This document shows positions 37,381-45,734 of a DNA stretch of 64,000 nucleotides, in pieces. This DNA comes from Chryseobacterium polytrichastri (GTDB lineage: Bacteria; Bacteroidota; Bacteroidia; Flavobacteriales; Weeksellaceae). Each line of letters opens with the position of its first letter. Position 1 is the stretch's first letter. Below the pieces are notes generated by a model, which was not told where the DNA came from, searched no databases, and was given only the letters and a program-made list of their open reading frames with translations. Both the position numbers and the translations under genes were made by a program. The DNA is taken from assembly GCF_900142445.1 (NCBI RefSeq), contig NZ_FRAV01000008.1, forward strand, positions 1 to 64,000, given 5' to 3'.

Positions 37381-38448
37381 TTAAATTTTGAATTCTTGGT
37401 CTTCTTGTATAGACCATTTTCCATTTTCATACACAGCAATAATTTTGCCACCCTCCATAGAGTGGAAGTAAGGAATATAAAAAATATTTTCGCTAGATCC
37501 TTTTTTTATTCTTCCGTAAAAAGTGGAAAATAGCCCTTGTTTATAATCACTTTTAAGCTTATAAGTTTGACTGTCAGAAAGTATTAAAACTCTTTTGTTT
37601 TTAGGGTTTACTTTTTGGAAATATTCGCAGTCAGATTCGTAAGTTTCAAAAGTGTAATTGTTTTTTTGATTATTAAAATTCGTGGAATCTTTTTCTATGA
37701 TCTCTTCAAAAAGATTTGTGAATTTATTGTTTGCAGATTTGTGTAAAGGATTTAAGTCTGTAAAATCAGGAATACCATCACCATCTGTATCCTTAGAATT
37801 TGGATTCAGAAAAATCAAATTTTCAAAAAAATCATTATATCCGTCGCCGTCAGAATCTCGTTTTATCTCGTTCAGGCTAATCTCAAAAGTCAAATAATCT
37901 TTTACAGCTTCAATTTCAGGATGTCCCGGTCTTCCCCATGATCCGGCGATTGCAATAAAACTTCCGTCAATAAAGAGCTTATTATTTCTTACAAATTTCT
38001 CCTTTTGATTTCTGTTGATATAGGTGTTTTTATTGAAGCCAATATAATAGGCTCTTCCTTTTTTGTTTTTAATTTCTAAAAGCCAGTATCCAAATGTATT
38101 CTCTGCAAGGGCATAAGATAAATTCTTTTCTTTTTGAATTTGGATATACCTAAACTGATTGTTGAAATATTTGTTGAATTCAGCATACTTCCTTTCATAC
38201 TTCGCTTTTTGTTCTTGCCAAGATTCTGAAGTATCTTTATATTCAGATATTTCATCCTGCTCATAGCTGAGATTGGTTTTGTTTTCCTGAAAAGTTATGT
38301 GTTTAGGATGGATTAATAAAATGGATTCTTCTGTGTCCTTTATAAATAATAAACCACTACTTGCAGAATAGTGTTTTTCTCCGTTATCAAAGCATTTATC
38401 CTGAGAAAATAAACCAATGGGTAATAAGAGAAATATAAGGTTTTTCAT
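37381..38448 (-). CDS. Secreted protein with thrombospondin type 3 calcium repeats
   Basis: The 355-residue product, from MKNLIFLLLPIGLFSQDKCF, has a signal peptide. In the middle it has two calcium-binding TSP3-type motifs, DSDGDGYNDFFE and DTDGDGIPDFTD (about 200-235). An upstream ATG at 38469 would spoil the signal peptide. The rest matches nothing I recognise. It is oddly paired in an operon with a DNA glycosylase, the two joined stop-to-start. Confidence 0.7.
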   Translation of the reverse strand: MKNLIFLLLPIGLFSQDKCFDNGEKHYSASSGLLFIKDTEESILLIHPKHITFQENKTNLSYEQDEISEYKDTSESWQEQKAKYERKYAEFNKYFNNQFRYIQIQKEKNLSYALAENTFGYWLLEIKNKKGRAYYIGFNKNTYINRNQKEKFVRNNKLFIDGSFIAIAGSWGRPGHPEIEAVKDYLTFEISLNEIKRDSDGDGYNDFFENLIFLNPNSKDTDGDGIPDFTDLNPLHKSANNKFTNLFEEIIEKDSTNFNNQKNNYTFETYESDCEYFQKVNPKNKRVLILSDSQTYKLKSDYKQGLFSTFYGRIKKGSSENIFYIPYFHSMEGGKIIAVYENGKWSIQEDQEFKI

Positions 38449-38570
38449 TTGTGTGTTTATATTGATCAAATTTAGAAATATTTTTTCTCGTGCAAATTAT
38501 TAAAAATTTCTTCGGATTTTCGGATAAACTACCTTTTTTTAATTTAAACCTGTTTAAACTAATTAAAAAT

Positions 38571-38766
38571 TTAACCGCAAAAGAATCAAAAGCTATCGTT
38601 GATTTATTAAGGATTGGTTATTGAGAAAGCAAAAGTCTACAAAAGAATAACATTTCGACTCCGCTTAATATGCAAAGATTTTTAAAAACTTATGTGCTCT
38701 TATTTGTAGCCTAATACTCAACTTAAAGTGACTAATGTGTTAATCTTTTGTCACTTTTGCGGTTAA
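38571..38766. repeat. 196-bp MITE-like element with TTAACCGCAAAAG terminal inverted repeats
   Basis: The left end TTAACCGCAAAAGAATCAAA and the right end, read in reverse, TTAACCGCAAAAGTGACAAA, form about 23-bp terminal inverted repeats around AT-rich noncoding DNA. A second element of the same layout lies at 42880-43047. There is no open frame inside. It makes up most of the 509-base gap before dgt. Confidence 0.8.
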
Positions 38767-38945
38767 GATAAAAGTTTAAACAAGTTGTTGTTTTTTCTTT
38801 AATAAACATTACAATCTTTAAGGAATTTTGAAGTTTATTCAAATAATTCTACAGTCAGGTGTTTTAACTAATAATTATAGGTTTTAGATATGAGCTTTTT
38901 TAGAAAAAAATATCTTACTTAGTTCATTAAAATTAAAATTTGAAG

Positions 38946-38953
38946 TAATTTTG
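38946..38953 (+). promoter_or_regulatory. -7 promoter element abutting dgt
   Basis: TAATTTTG matches TAnnTTTG and ends only 4 bases before the ATG at 38958. Transcription would begin at or next to the start codon. A weak TTC lies 20 bases upstream in place of TTG. Confidence 0.5.
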
Positions 38954-38957
38954 GAGA

Positions 38958-40316
38958 ATGATGAACTTGAATCAGATTTTTACGAATCAGCGCACAGGAA
39001 ATAATCCACATACCAGAGCTTCACGAACAGATTTTCAAAGAGATTTCGACAGAATTATCTTTTCTTCTGCATTTAGAAGACTGCAGAACAAGACGCAGGT
39101 TTTTCCACTTCCAGGAAGTGTTTTTGTACACAACCGTTTGACGCATTCTTTAGAAGTTTCATCTGTAGGAAGGAGTTTAGGAAGTATTATTGGAGAGTTT
39201 ATCACAGATAATTTTCAAAGTGATCTGAATGAAGATTCTAAAAGTTTTTACCTTCATAATTTAGGAAATGTAATTGCAGCAGCCTGCCTTTGTCATGACG
39301 TTGGAAACCCGGCTTTCGGACATTCAGGGGAAGATGCCATTGCAAGTTATTTTGAAAAAAATGAAAAGGATCTAAAGCCTAAATTCAATGAAAAAGAATG
39401 GGCAGATCTGGTTAATTTTGAAGGAAATGCGAATGCAATACGAGTGTTGGCACATCAGCAACAGGGAAAAGATGCGGGAGGAAGCCAGTTGACTATGACG
39501 ACGTTGGCAAGTATTGCAAAATACCCTTGTGAAGCCATTGCGAAGAAAAAAGGAATTATTCACAGAAAGAAATTCGGTTTTTTCCAAAACGAAAAAGATA
39601 CTTTTCTTGAAATTGCGAAAGCCACCAATTTAATTTCAGAAAGTGAGGAGCCTCATATTTTCAAAAGACATCCATTTGTTTGGTTGGTAGAAGCCGCAGA
39701 TGATATTTGCTATAATATTATTGATATGGAAGATGCCCACAGACTGGGAATCGTTTCAACAGCAGATTGTAAAAACCTGTTCTTTGAATTGGTGAAATCT
39801 GAAACCGATGATGTGAATAAAGTAAAAAGAAAACTGGACTCAATTTCGAATGAGAATGAAAAAATATCTTATTTAAGAGCCAAAGTAATCAATGCTTTAA
39901 TTAATAATTCCATCGAAAATTATAAATTAAACTTTAATACGATTCTTGAAGGAAAATTAGATAAGGCGTTGCTGGATATTTATAAATCAGACAATAAAAC
40001 GCTGCAGGATATTGAAAGCTTTTCGATTGAGAAAATTTACAATCATAAAGCGGTTGTAGAGATTGAAAATGCAGGATATAACGTAATGTATGAATTGTTG
40101 GATCATTTTATTCCATCCATTTTAAAATCAAAAGAAGAAAGAAAATCTTATGATAAAATGGCATTAAAGCTCCTTCCAAATCAGTTTATTTACGAAGACG
40201 GGACAGATTATCAAAGAGTATTGGGTGTGATTGATTTTGTATCTGGAATGACCGATAATTACGCTACTGATCTCTATAGAAAAATAAAGGGAATCGAAAT
40301 TGGAATGACGATGTAG
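38958..40316 (+). CDS. dgt: Deoxyguanosinetriphosphate triphosphohydrolase
   Basis: This 452-residue HD-superfamily dNTPase hydrolyses dGTP (and often other dNTPs) to the nucleoside and triphosphate. The HD metal site is visible as RLTHSLEV, with the paired HD in CLCHDVGNPAFGHSGEDAI. The N-terminal HTRASRTDFQRDFDRIIFSS is the family signature. Either ATG of the ATGATG doublet may start it. The promoter box is so close that the message may be leaderless. Confidence 0.93.
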   Translation: MMNLNQIFTNQRTGNNPHTRASRTDFQRDFDRIIFSSAFRRLQNKTQVFPLPGSVFVHNRLTHSLEVSSVGRSLGSIIGEFITDNFQSDLNEDSKSFYLHNLGNVIAAACLCHDVGNPAFGHSGEDAIASYFEKNEKDLKPKFNEKEWADLVNFEGNANAIRVLAHQQQGKDAGGSQLTMTTLASIAKYPCEAIAKKKGIIHRKKFGFFQNEKDTFLEIAKATNLISESEEPHIFKRHPFVWLVEAADDICYNIIDMEDAHRLGIVSTADCKNLFFELVKSETDDVNKVKRKLDSISNENEKISYLRAKVINALINNSIENYKLNFNTILEGKLDKALLDIYKSDNKTLQDIESFSIEKIYNHKAVVEIENAGYNVMYELLDHFIPSILKSKEERKSYDKMALKLLPNQFIYEDGTDYQRVLGVIDFVSGMTDNYATDLYRKIKGIEIGMTM

Positions 40317-40332
40317 TCGATTCCCCATTGTA

Positions 40333-41409
40333 TTATTTTAAAAGAATTTCTGAAGCATCTTCTATTAATGATTGCATTAATGTTGATGCTTTTTTATGTT
40401 TTAATAGTGGAGCTATCTGGCCGGCCCAGAAGAAAACCAATTCGTTTTTATGTTGTTCTAAAGCAGCTTTTCTCATCGATGAAATGAAAGTTGTTTGCAA
40501 TGGAAAAGGTAACGTTTGATCTGTAGTGGTCAATAATTCTCTTGTTATTTCGGTGGTAATTCCTCGTCCTAATCTTCCGGTATAAGCTCTGGAAAGGGTG
40601 GTGTGTTTTGCCGCATCCGAAAATAAGAATTCTCGGTGAACGGGTAATGCTCCGGATTCTTCAGTTGCCAAAAATGCAGTTCCTATTTGTACAGCTTCTG
40701 CGCCCAGTGTCATGGCGGCAGCAATTCCACGACCGCTTGCAATTCCTCCTGCAGCTACAATTGGAGTGTTTACTTTATCTTTAATTAATTGAATCAACGC
40801 AAATGTTCCGGTTGTTGAAAGTTCCGGAGTATCTAAAAATGAAGGTCGGTGCCCGCCACTTTCAAAACCTGAAGCAATAATCACATCAACCCCGATATTT
40901 TCTAAGGCGATTGCTTCGTCCAAAGTTGTTGCATTTCCGGCTACAATGGTTCCTTGATTTTTCAATCTTTCAATAATATCCTGATCCAGCAGCCCAAACA
41001 TAAAGCTGAAGACTTTAGGTTTAATGTCAAAAACAACTTGCAACTGATTCTGAAATCTCGATTCAAAAGAGGGGGGAAGTGCGGGAATCTCAATATGTAA
41101 ACGATCATAATAAGGTTTAAAAATCTCAACAGTCTTTTTGTATTGTTTTTCTGTATGGTCTTTGTCAATAATATCATGATCATTAACCCAAAGGTTAAGA
41201 TTATAGGGTTTGTCAGTCTTTAGTTTTATCTGTTTGTCAACTTCATACATTTCGTCAGGAGATAACGTATAGGCTCCGAATCCGCCCAGTCCACCAAGAT
41301 TGCTGACGGTAGATGTCAATTCGACAGTTGATAATCCGCCCCCGAAAGGTCCTTGGAAAATGGGATATTCTATTCCCAACAAATCTGTTATTCTGTTTTT
41401 ATTCCACAT
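40333..41409 (-). CDS. Nitronate monooxygenase (2-nitropropane dioxygenase family)
   Basis: This 358-residue FMN TIM-barrel enzyme oxidises alkyl nitronates such as propionate 3-nitronate. FMN contacts lie in YPIFQGPFGGG and PIVAAGGIASGRG. The catalytic base is probably His187 in ASGFESGGHRP, and GTAFLATEES follows as in class I enzymes. It is the last gene of a minus-strand cluster: tautomerase, SDR, NTF2-like, then this one, with gaps of 15 bases or fewer. Confidence 0.88.
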   Translation of the reverse strand: MWNKNRITDLLGIEYPIFQGPFGGGLSTVELTSTVSNLGGLGGFGAYTLSPDEMYEVDKQIKLKTDKPYNLNLWVNDHDIIDKDHTEKQYKKTVEIFKPYYDRLHIEIPALPPSFESRFQNQLQVVFDIKPKVFSFMFGLLDQDIIERLKNQGTIVAGNATTLDEAIALENIGVDVIIASGFESGGHRPSFLDTPELSTTGTFALIQLIKDKVNTPIVAAGGIASGRGIAAAMTLGAEAVQIGTAFLATEESGALPVHREFLFSDAAKHTTLSRAYTGRLGRGITTEITRELLTTTDQTLPFPLQTTFISSMRKAALEQHKNELVFFWAGQIAPLLKHKKASTLMQSLIEDASEILLK

Positions 41410-41424
41410 GATTTTGATTTGAAA

Positions 41425-41877
41425 TTAAAGTTCTACATCGGTTAATGTTTTATTGACGATCATCCATTTACCGTTTATTTTATGGAAAGTTATAAAATTA
41501 TAATAATTAAAATCATACATTTTTACATTTAATTTTGCAGTAGCAATGGTGTTTATGACGTCAATAGAAATGATTGTTGCCTTAAACGCTTTCCTTGATT
41601 TTTCCGGACTTATCCGGTTTCCAACGCCCTCAATATATTGTGCAGCGGTTTTGTAATAAGGAACTCCTTTTATATCTCCAAAAAGTAAGGCGTCTTTATG
41701 GAAGATTTCTTTTAAAAGCTCGGTGTTTCCTTCATAAATTCCTCTGAAATAATATTGCTCTATGGCGCTTCTTATTTCTGTTTCTTGTGTAATATCTGTT
41801 TTCATGATCTTGGTTTTTTGAGCAAAGCTGCTTATCGGAAAGATAAACAGCCATGCCCATAATGATAAGTATTTCAT
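41425..41877 (-). CDS. Exported NTF2-like (lumazine-binding-type) protein
   Basis: The 150-residue protein has a signal peptide (MKYLSLWAWLFIFPISSFAQ) and an NTF2-like domain (about 35-150: IRSAIEQYYFRGIYEGNTEL, INGKWMIVNKTL). The start at 41877 is chosen because it creates a proper signal and sits 1 base after the SDR stop; an ATG at 41910 would overlap that gene. It lies in the tautomerase/SDR/NMO operon. Confidence 0.78.
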   Translation of the reverse strand: MKYLSLWAWLFIFPISSFAQKTKIMKTDITQETEIRSAIEQYYFRGIYEGNTELLKEIFHKDALLFGDIKGVPYYKTAAQYIEGVGNRISPEKSRKAFKATIISIDVINTIATAKLNVKMYDFNYYNFITFHKINGKWMIVNKTLTDVEL

Positions 41878-41878
41878 G

Positions 41879-42610
41879 TTATAAATTATGACCGGCACCC
41901 ATTCCTCCATCTACATTAATGATGGCGCCAGAAATCAATCTATTTTTAGCAATAGCATGAACCATGTGAGCAATCTCTTCCGGTTCTCCAATGCGGTTGA
42001 TTAGATGTAAACCTGCATTGTTATCAATATGTTCATCGTGCATTGGAGTTCTGATAAGTCCTGCTGCAACGGTGTTTACTCTGATGTTGTCTTTTCCGAA
42101 TTCTGCTGCCAGTTGCAATGTTAAAGCATGAATCGCTCCTTTACTTGCAATAGGTGCTGTAGATGGAGATTGTGCGATTGCATGGTAAACCAATGGCGTA
42201 CCGATATTGATGATCACTCCATCTTTTTGCAGTTGCATCTGTGGGATTACAGATTGTGTGGTGAAGAATGTTCCTTTTAAATTAGTATTTAAAAATTGAT
42301 CTAAATATTCTTCCGTAACTTCTAAAAAGGGTTTGTTGTCATAAATACCTGCATTATTAACCAACACATCAATTGAGCCGAATTTTTCAAGAGCTGTTTT
42401 TGCTAATTTTTCTCCAACGGCTTTGTCGGCAACACTTCCTGCAACCATGGCAAGATTTTCGCCTGCTCCCAATTCGTTGTAAACTTGCTCTAATTTTGAT
42501 GTTGTGAGCGAGTTGATCACTACATTATCACCTCTATCCAGAAAATAACGGGCAATTTCTAAACCTATTCCTGATGAGGCACCCGTAACAATAACTGTTT
42601 GTTTTTTCAT
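41879..42610 (-). CDS. Atypical short-chain dehydrogenase/reductase lacking the catalytic Tyr
   Basis: This 243-residue Rossmann-fold SDR has an intact cofactor motif TGASSGIG (9-16) and NNAG (85-88). The active-site YxxxK is altered: the sequence is APIASKGAIHA, so Lys157 remains but the Tyr position is Pro153. The Ser-bearing NISS is NIGT. I checked the codons and there is no frameshift. It probably binds NAD(P) but uses different chemistry or is a non-catalytic subunit. It lies in an operon with a tautomerase and nitronate monooxygenase. Confidence 0.85.
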   Translation of the reverse strand: MKKQTVIVTGASSGIGLEIARYFLDRGDNVVINSLTTSKLEQVYNELGAGENLAMVAGSVADKAVGEKLAKTALEKFGSIDVLVNNAGIYDNKPFLEVTEEYLDQFLNTNLKGTFFTTQSVIPQMQLQKDGVIINIGTPLVYHAIAQSPSTAPIASKGAIHALTLQLAAEFGKDNIRVNTVAAGLIRTPMHDEHIDNNAGLHLINRIGEPEEIAHMVHAIAKNRLISGAIINVDGGMGAGHNL

Positions 42611-42617
42611 TTCTAAT

Positions 42618-42836
42618 TTACTTTTTTTCGGTTGAAAATCCTTGTTCTTTTAATACGGAAACTTGTTCTCCGGCATATCCCCAATTGTCATCTTCTACTT
42701 CATTGATCATGATGTGGGTTAGATGCGGATCTTTATTCAGAACTGTGGTCACCGCTTCGCTTATTTTTTTGATTAATTCTTGTTTTTTTTCGCGGGTAAT
42801 ATCTTCGCGTAAAACATCTATTTTTATAAATGGCAT
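42618..42836 (-). CDS. 4-oxalocrotonate tautomerase family protein
   Basis: The 72-residue tautomerase-fold protein starts MPFIKIDVLRED; Pro2 becomes the N-terminal catalytic proline after Met removal. The segment KKISEAVTTVLNKDPHLTHIMINEV matches the family core. It is the first gene of the four-gene minus-strand operon, 7 bases before the SDR start. The true substrate is unknown. Confidence 0.85.
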   Translation of the reverse strand: MPFIKIDVLREDITREKKQELIKKISEAVTTVLNKDPHLTHIMINEVEDDNWGYAGEQVSVLKEQGFSTEKK

Positions 42837-42879
42837 GATGTTAAATTTTTAAATGTTAAGTTTTATTTAAACTATTATT

Positions 42880-43047
42880 TTAACCGCAAAAGAGACAAAA
42901 GCTATTGGGATATTTAACCTTTATTTAATGATTAGAAAACAAAGTTTTGCAAAAGAAAAAATCAAAGATTTTTTTAACTTATGTGTTCTTTTTTACTGCT
43001 GTTAATCAACTTAAAATAACTTATGCGTTAATCTTTTGTGACTTTTG
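42880..43047. repeat. MITE-like element, second copy with damaged right end
   Basis: It begins TTAACCGCAAAAGAGACAAA, and its right part TTAATCTTTTGTGACTTTTG aligns with the element at 38571-38766. The last bases (GCGGTTAA) are replaced by ACTCCGTCGAATC..., so the right terminal repeat is broken. It lies upstream of the tautomerase operon and downstream of YceI. Confidence 0.7.
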
Positions 43048-43109
43048 ACTCCGTCGAATCTTCGATTTGTGGTTGGAATAAGAATTGAAACAACTTTATT
43101 GTTAATAAA

Positions 43110-43643
43110 TTATAGCGCGTCTGCAACTAAGTGAATATTCAAATCAAAATTATTGTAAATCAGCGTGTCACCAAGGTTGGTGAAGAAATTGGATGATCTG
43201 AATTTGATATTGAATTTTGTTCTGTCGATGACAATTTTAGTGTCTAAAACAGCAATGTTGTCTGTTTTAACGATCTGTAAACTTGTAATAATGGAGTGGG
43301 TGATTCCTTTAATGGTAAGGTCTCCCGTTACATGATAAACATTAGTTTCACTTGGTTCTGCATGCTTGATTTCGAAAACGGCATCAGGAAACTGATCTGA
43401 GTTAAAGAAATCATCAGAAGCCAAATGATTGGCAAATTGGGTGTTGGTTTCAGTATCTTCTATGTCAAGGATTTTAATCGATTTTGTGTTGATTACAAAT
43501 TTCCCTGAAGAAAGAATGTTATTTTCAAAAGTGAAATTTCCTTCTTTTGCTTCGATTGTTCCGTTATGGATTCCGGTTACTTTTCTTCCGATCCATTCAA
43601 CTAAGCTGTTTTTGCTGTTGACTTTAAAATTTTTTGTATCCAT
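43110..43643 (-). CDS. YceI family protein (cytosolic form)
   Basis: The 177-residue lipocalin-like YceI barrel binds isoprenoid-type lipids in studied members. Motifs are FKVNSKNSLVEWIGRKVTG, a central KFVINTKSIKI and GDLTIKGITHSI. Unlike many YceI proteins it has no signal peptide, so it probably acts in the cytosol. A CRP-like palindrome lies 56 bases upstream and a Crp/Fnr gene lies further upstream. Confidence 0.87.
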   Translation of the reverse strand: MDTKNFKVNSKNSLVEWIGRKVTGIHNGTIEAKEGNFTFENNILSSGKFVINTKSIKILDIEDTETNTQFANHLASDDFFNSDQFPDAVFEIKHAEPSETNVYHVTGDLTIKGITHSIITSLQIVKTDNIAVLDTKIVIDRTKFNIKFRSSNFFTNLGDTLIYNNFDLNIHLVADAL

Positions 43644-43698
43644 TTTTAATTGGTTTTAAATGATGATACAAATGTCAGTCGATTGAAGAAAAAAGTTA

Positions 43699-43714
43699 CG
43701 TGACCTACATCACG
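43699..43714 (-). promoter_or_regulatory. CRP/FNR-like palindromic operator upstream of yceI
   Basis: CGTGATGTAGGTCACG (minus strand) has perfect 5-base arms CGTGA/TCACG with a 6-base spacer. This is the geometry of CRP sites (TGTGA-N6-TCACA). It lies 56-71 bases upstream of the yceI start, the usual distance for an activator. The Crp/Fnr gene at 43998-44570 is a plausible source of the binding protein; this is inference. Confidence 0.5.
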
Positions 43715-43747
43715 AAATATGAGGAAGCTTAATATTTATTTTTTATT

Positions 43748-43980
43748 TCTCGCAGATTTTGCAGATGATTGCGTTAAAAAAATCTGCGTAATCTGCGAGA
43801 GGTATTCTTATTTTTAAACTAAAGGAGTGCAAAGATTAAGCTAATAATGATAATTAATACGTTCGCAAGGGCGTTTCACTTAGCTAAGGTCGCATTTTGC
43901 CGTTGCTAAACAAAGTGCCGTTTGCGAACGAAAAATGTGAACTATTATAAGATAAAAACCTAGCGTGCTTAGCGTTAAAA
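43748..43980. repeat. Dispersed repeats between yceI and Crp/Fnr gene
   Basis: An inverted pair CTCGCAGATTTT...AATCTGCGTAATCTGCGAG lies at about 43749-43799. A reversed copy of the TTCGCAAGGGCGTTTCAC block and a TTTGCGAACGAAAAATG block lie at about 43861-43937. No gene is seen in the 354-base gap. Confidence 0.6.
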
Positions 43981-43997
43981 TCTCAATAAGTTTAGAT

Positions 43998-44570
43998 TTA
44001 CTGATGTAGTCTGCTTAACGTCTCTCTTGTGACTCCCAAATAGGCTGCAATTAAGTGTTTCGGAACCAAATTGTACAATTGAGGATACAATGCTAAAAGC
44101 TCTTCATACCTGAATTTGGCATCGTTATTCATAAAGGAAAGAAGTCGTTTTTGGGTGGCAACATACCCTTTATTCGTTCGCCATCTGAAAAAATGTTCAA
44201 CCTCATGAATCTCTTTGCAGATTTTCTCTCGGTCTTCATTGGAGATGGATAAGATGCTGGCATTGGTAATACAGTCAACGTTAATAGTTGCTCTGTCTTT
44301 AGTATAGAGTGCATTGAAATCTGTAACCCACCAGCTCGGCATGGCAAACTGAAGAATAAACATTTTCATACTGTCATTTAAATAAAATGCTTTCAGACAG
44401 CCATCCAGAACGAAATATTCATGGTTTACGAAATCTCCTTCTGTAATCAGCATTTGTCCTTTTTTTAAATCAATCCTATTAAAATGTGAAAAAACATAAT
44501 CAAACTGTTCATCGGTAAGGGAAGCAAATTTTGAGATGTGTTCTTTTAATAGGTGCTTAGCATCAATCAT
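43998..44570 (-). CDS. Crp/Fnr family transcriptional regulator
   Basis: The 190-residue protein has a cyclic-nucleotide-binding-like domain (about 25-120, RIDLKKGQMLITEGDFVNHE). The short C-terminal helix-turn-helix is LVPKHLIAAYLGVTRETLSR. The recognition helix V-T-R-E-T-L-S-R resembles that of E. coli CRP (S-R-E-T-V-G-R), which fits the GTGA-N6-TCAC palindrome at 43699. The wing is truncated, as is common in flavobacterial members. The effector is unknown. Confidence 0.87.
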   Translation of the reverse strand: MIDAKHLLKEHISKFASLTDEQFDYVFSHFNRIDLKKGQMLITEGDFVNHEYFVLDGCLKAFYLNDSMKMFILQFAMPSWWVTDFNALYTKDRATINVDCITNASILSISNEDREKICKEIHEVEHFFRWRTNKGYVATQKRLLSFMNNDAKFRYEELLALYPQLYNLVPKHLIAAYLGVTRETLSRLHQ

Positions 44571-44758
44571 AATGGGTAATTAATATTCAAAAGTAAAGTT
44601 TTTTATTAAAATAATTTTTACTTGAAAATAAGTTGTTGGAATAAATTTTAATAGTTTTGAATATCAATAGAGTAAAAGACTATTTTCTTGACTCATTTCA
44701 TTTTTATTTATTTTTTTAACAAAACCTATATTATAACGACCTATTAAAAAATTAAACT

Positions 44759-45691
44759 ATGACATATTTAGGAATTATTATTTTCATTGGATTGGTCACC
44801 TTATTTGCCTCTTTTTTTACGGTAAAGCAGGAAACAGCGGCAATTGTTGAACGCTTAGGAAAGTTTCATTCTGTACGCCACGCGGGATTGCAATTAAAGA
44901 TCCCATATTTAGATAGAATTTCAAAAAGAATGAATCTTAGAATTCAGCAATTGGATGTTATGATTGATACTAAAACGTTGGATAATGTTTTTGTGAAAAT
45001 GAAGATCTCTGTTCAGTTTCAAGTAATAAGAACACAGGTTGGGGATGCCTTTTACAGATTGGAAAGTCCACATGATCAGATCACATCTTATGTTTTTGAT
45101 GTCGTAAGAGCTGAGGTTCCCAAATTGAAATTGGATGATGTTTTCTTGAAAAAAGATGATATTGCAATTGCTGTAAAAGCAGAGCTTCAGGAAGCCATGC
45201 AAAGTTATGGATATGATATTATCAAAGCATTGGTAACTGATATTGATCCGGATGAGCAGGTAAAGCATGCCATGAATAGAATTAATGCGGCAGAAAGAGA
45301 AAAAACAGCTGCAGAGTATGAATCTGAAGCACAAAGAATTAGAATTGTAGCTGTTGCAAAAGCAGAAGCTGAATCTAAAAAGCTTCAGGGGCAGGGGATT
45401 GCTGACCAAAGAAGAGAAATTGCAAAAGGGCTGGAAGAGTCTGTAAGAATGTTGAATAATGTAGATATCAATTCTCATGAAGCATCAGCTTTGATTGTTG
45501 TTACACAGCATTATGATACCTTACATTCGGTAGGAGCCAATAACAGAAGTAATCTTGTATTGTTGCCAAATTCTCCTACTGCCGCAAGCGGAATGCTTAA
45601 CGATTTGGTTACCGCTATGACGACAGCCAACTCGGTAGGTGAAATGACTAAAGGAAAATATCCGCCTCCTCCAAAAGACCACGAACATTAA
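44759..45691 (+). CDS. SPFH/Band 7 membrane protein (QmcA/HIR-like)
   Basis: The 310-residue protein has one N-terminal membrane helix (about 3-20) and an SPFH domain (about 20-190: QETAAIVERLGKFHSVRHAG, TLDNVFVKMKISVQFQV). A coiled-coil follows (AEREKTAAEYESEAQRIRIV), and the proline-rich tail is PPPPKDHEH. Such proteins oligomerise into membrane microdomain scaffolds, often with the FtsH protease. It is monocistronic with a terminator. Confidence 0.9.
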   Translation: MTYLGIIIFIGLVTLFASFFTVKQETAAIVERLGKFHSVRHAGLQLKIPYLDRISKRMNLRIQQLDVMIDTKTLDNVFVKMKISVQFQVIRTQVGDAFYRLESPHDQITSYVFDVVRAEVPKLKLDDVFLKKDDIAIAVKAELQEAMQSYGYDIIKALVTDIDPDEQVKHAMNRINAAEREKTAAEYESEAQRIRIVAVAKAEAESKKLQGQGIADQRREIAKGLEESVRMLNNVDINSHEASALIVVTQHYDTLHSVGANNRSNLVLLPNSPTAASGMLNDLVTAMTTANSVGEMTKGKYPPPPKDHEH

Positions 45692-45704
45692 TTTTTTTAC
45701 ATAA

Positions 45705-45731
45705 AAAAACTCCGATACTATCGGAGTTTTT
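45705..45731 (+). terminator. Bidirectional terminator between SPFH and DUF4377 genes
   Basis: A stem AAAAACTCCGATA/TATCGGAGTTTTT encloses a very short loop and serves both convergent genes. Confidence 0.85.
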
Positions 45732-45734
45732 TGT

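Noticed and set aside
44921..45478. 185-codon minus-strand frame inside the SPFH gene
   Set aside because: It is antisense to a clear SPFH domain, and its Cys/Phe/Ser/Asn-rich composition is typical of an antisense shadow.
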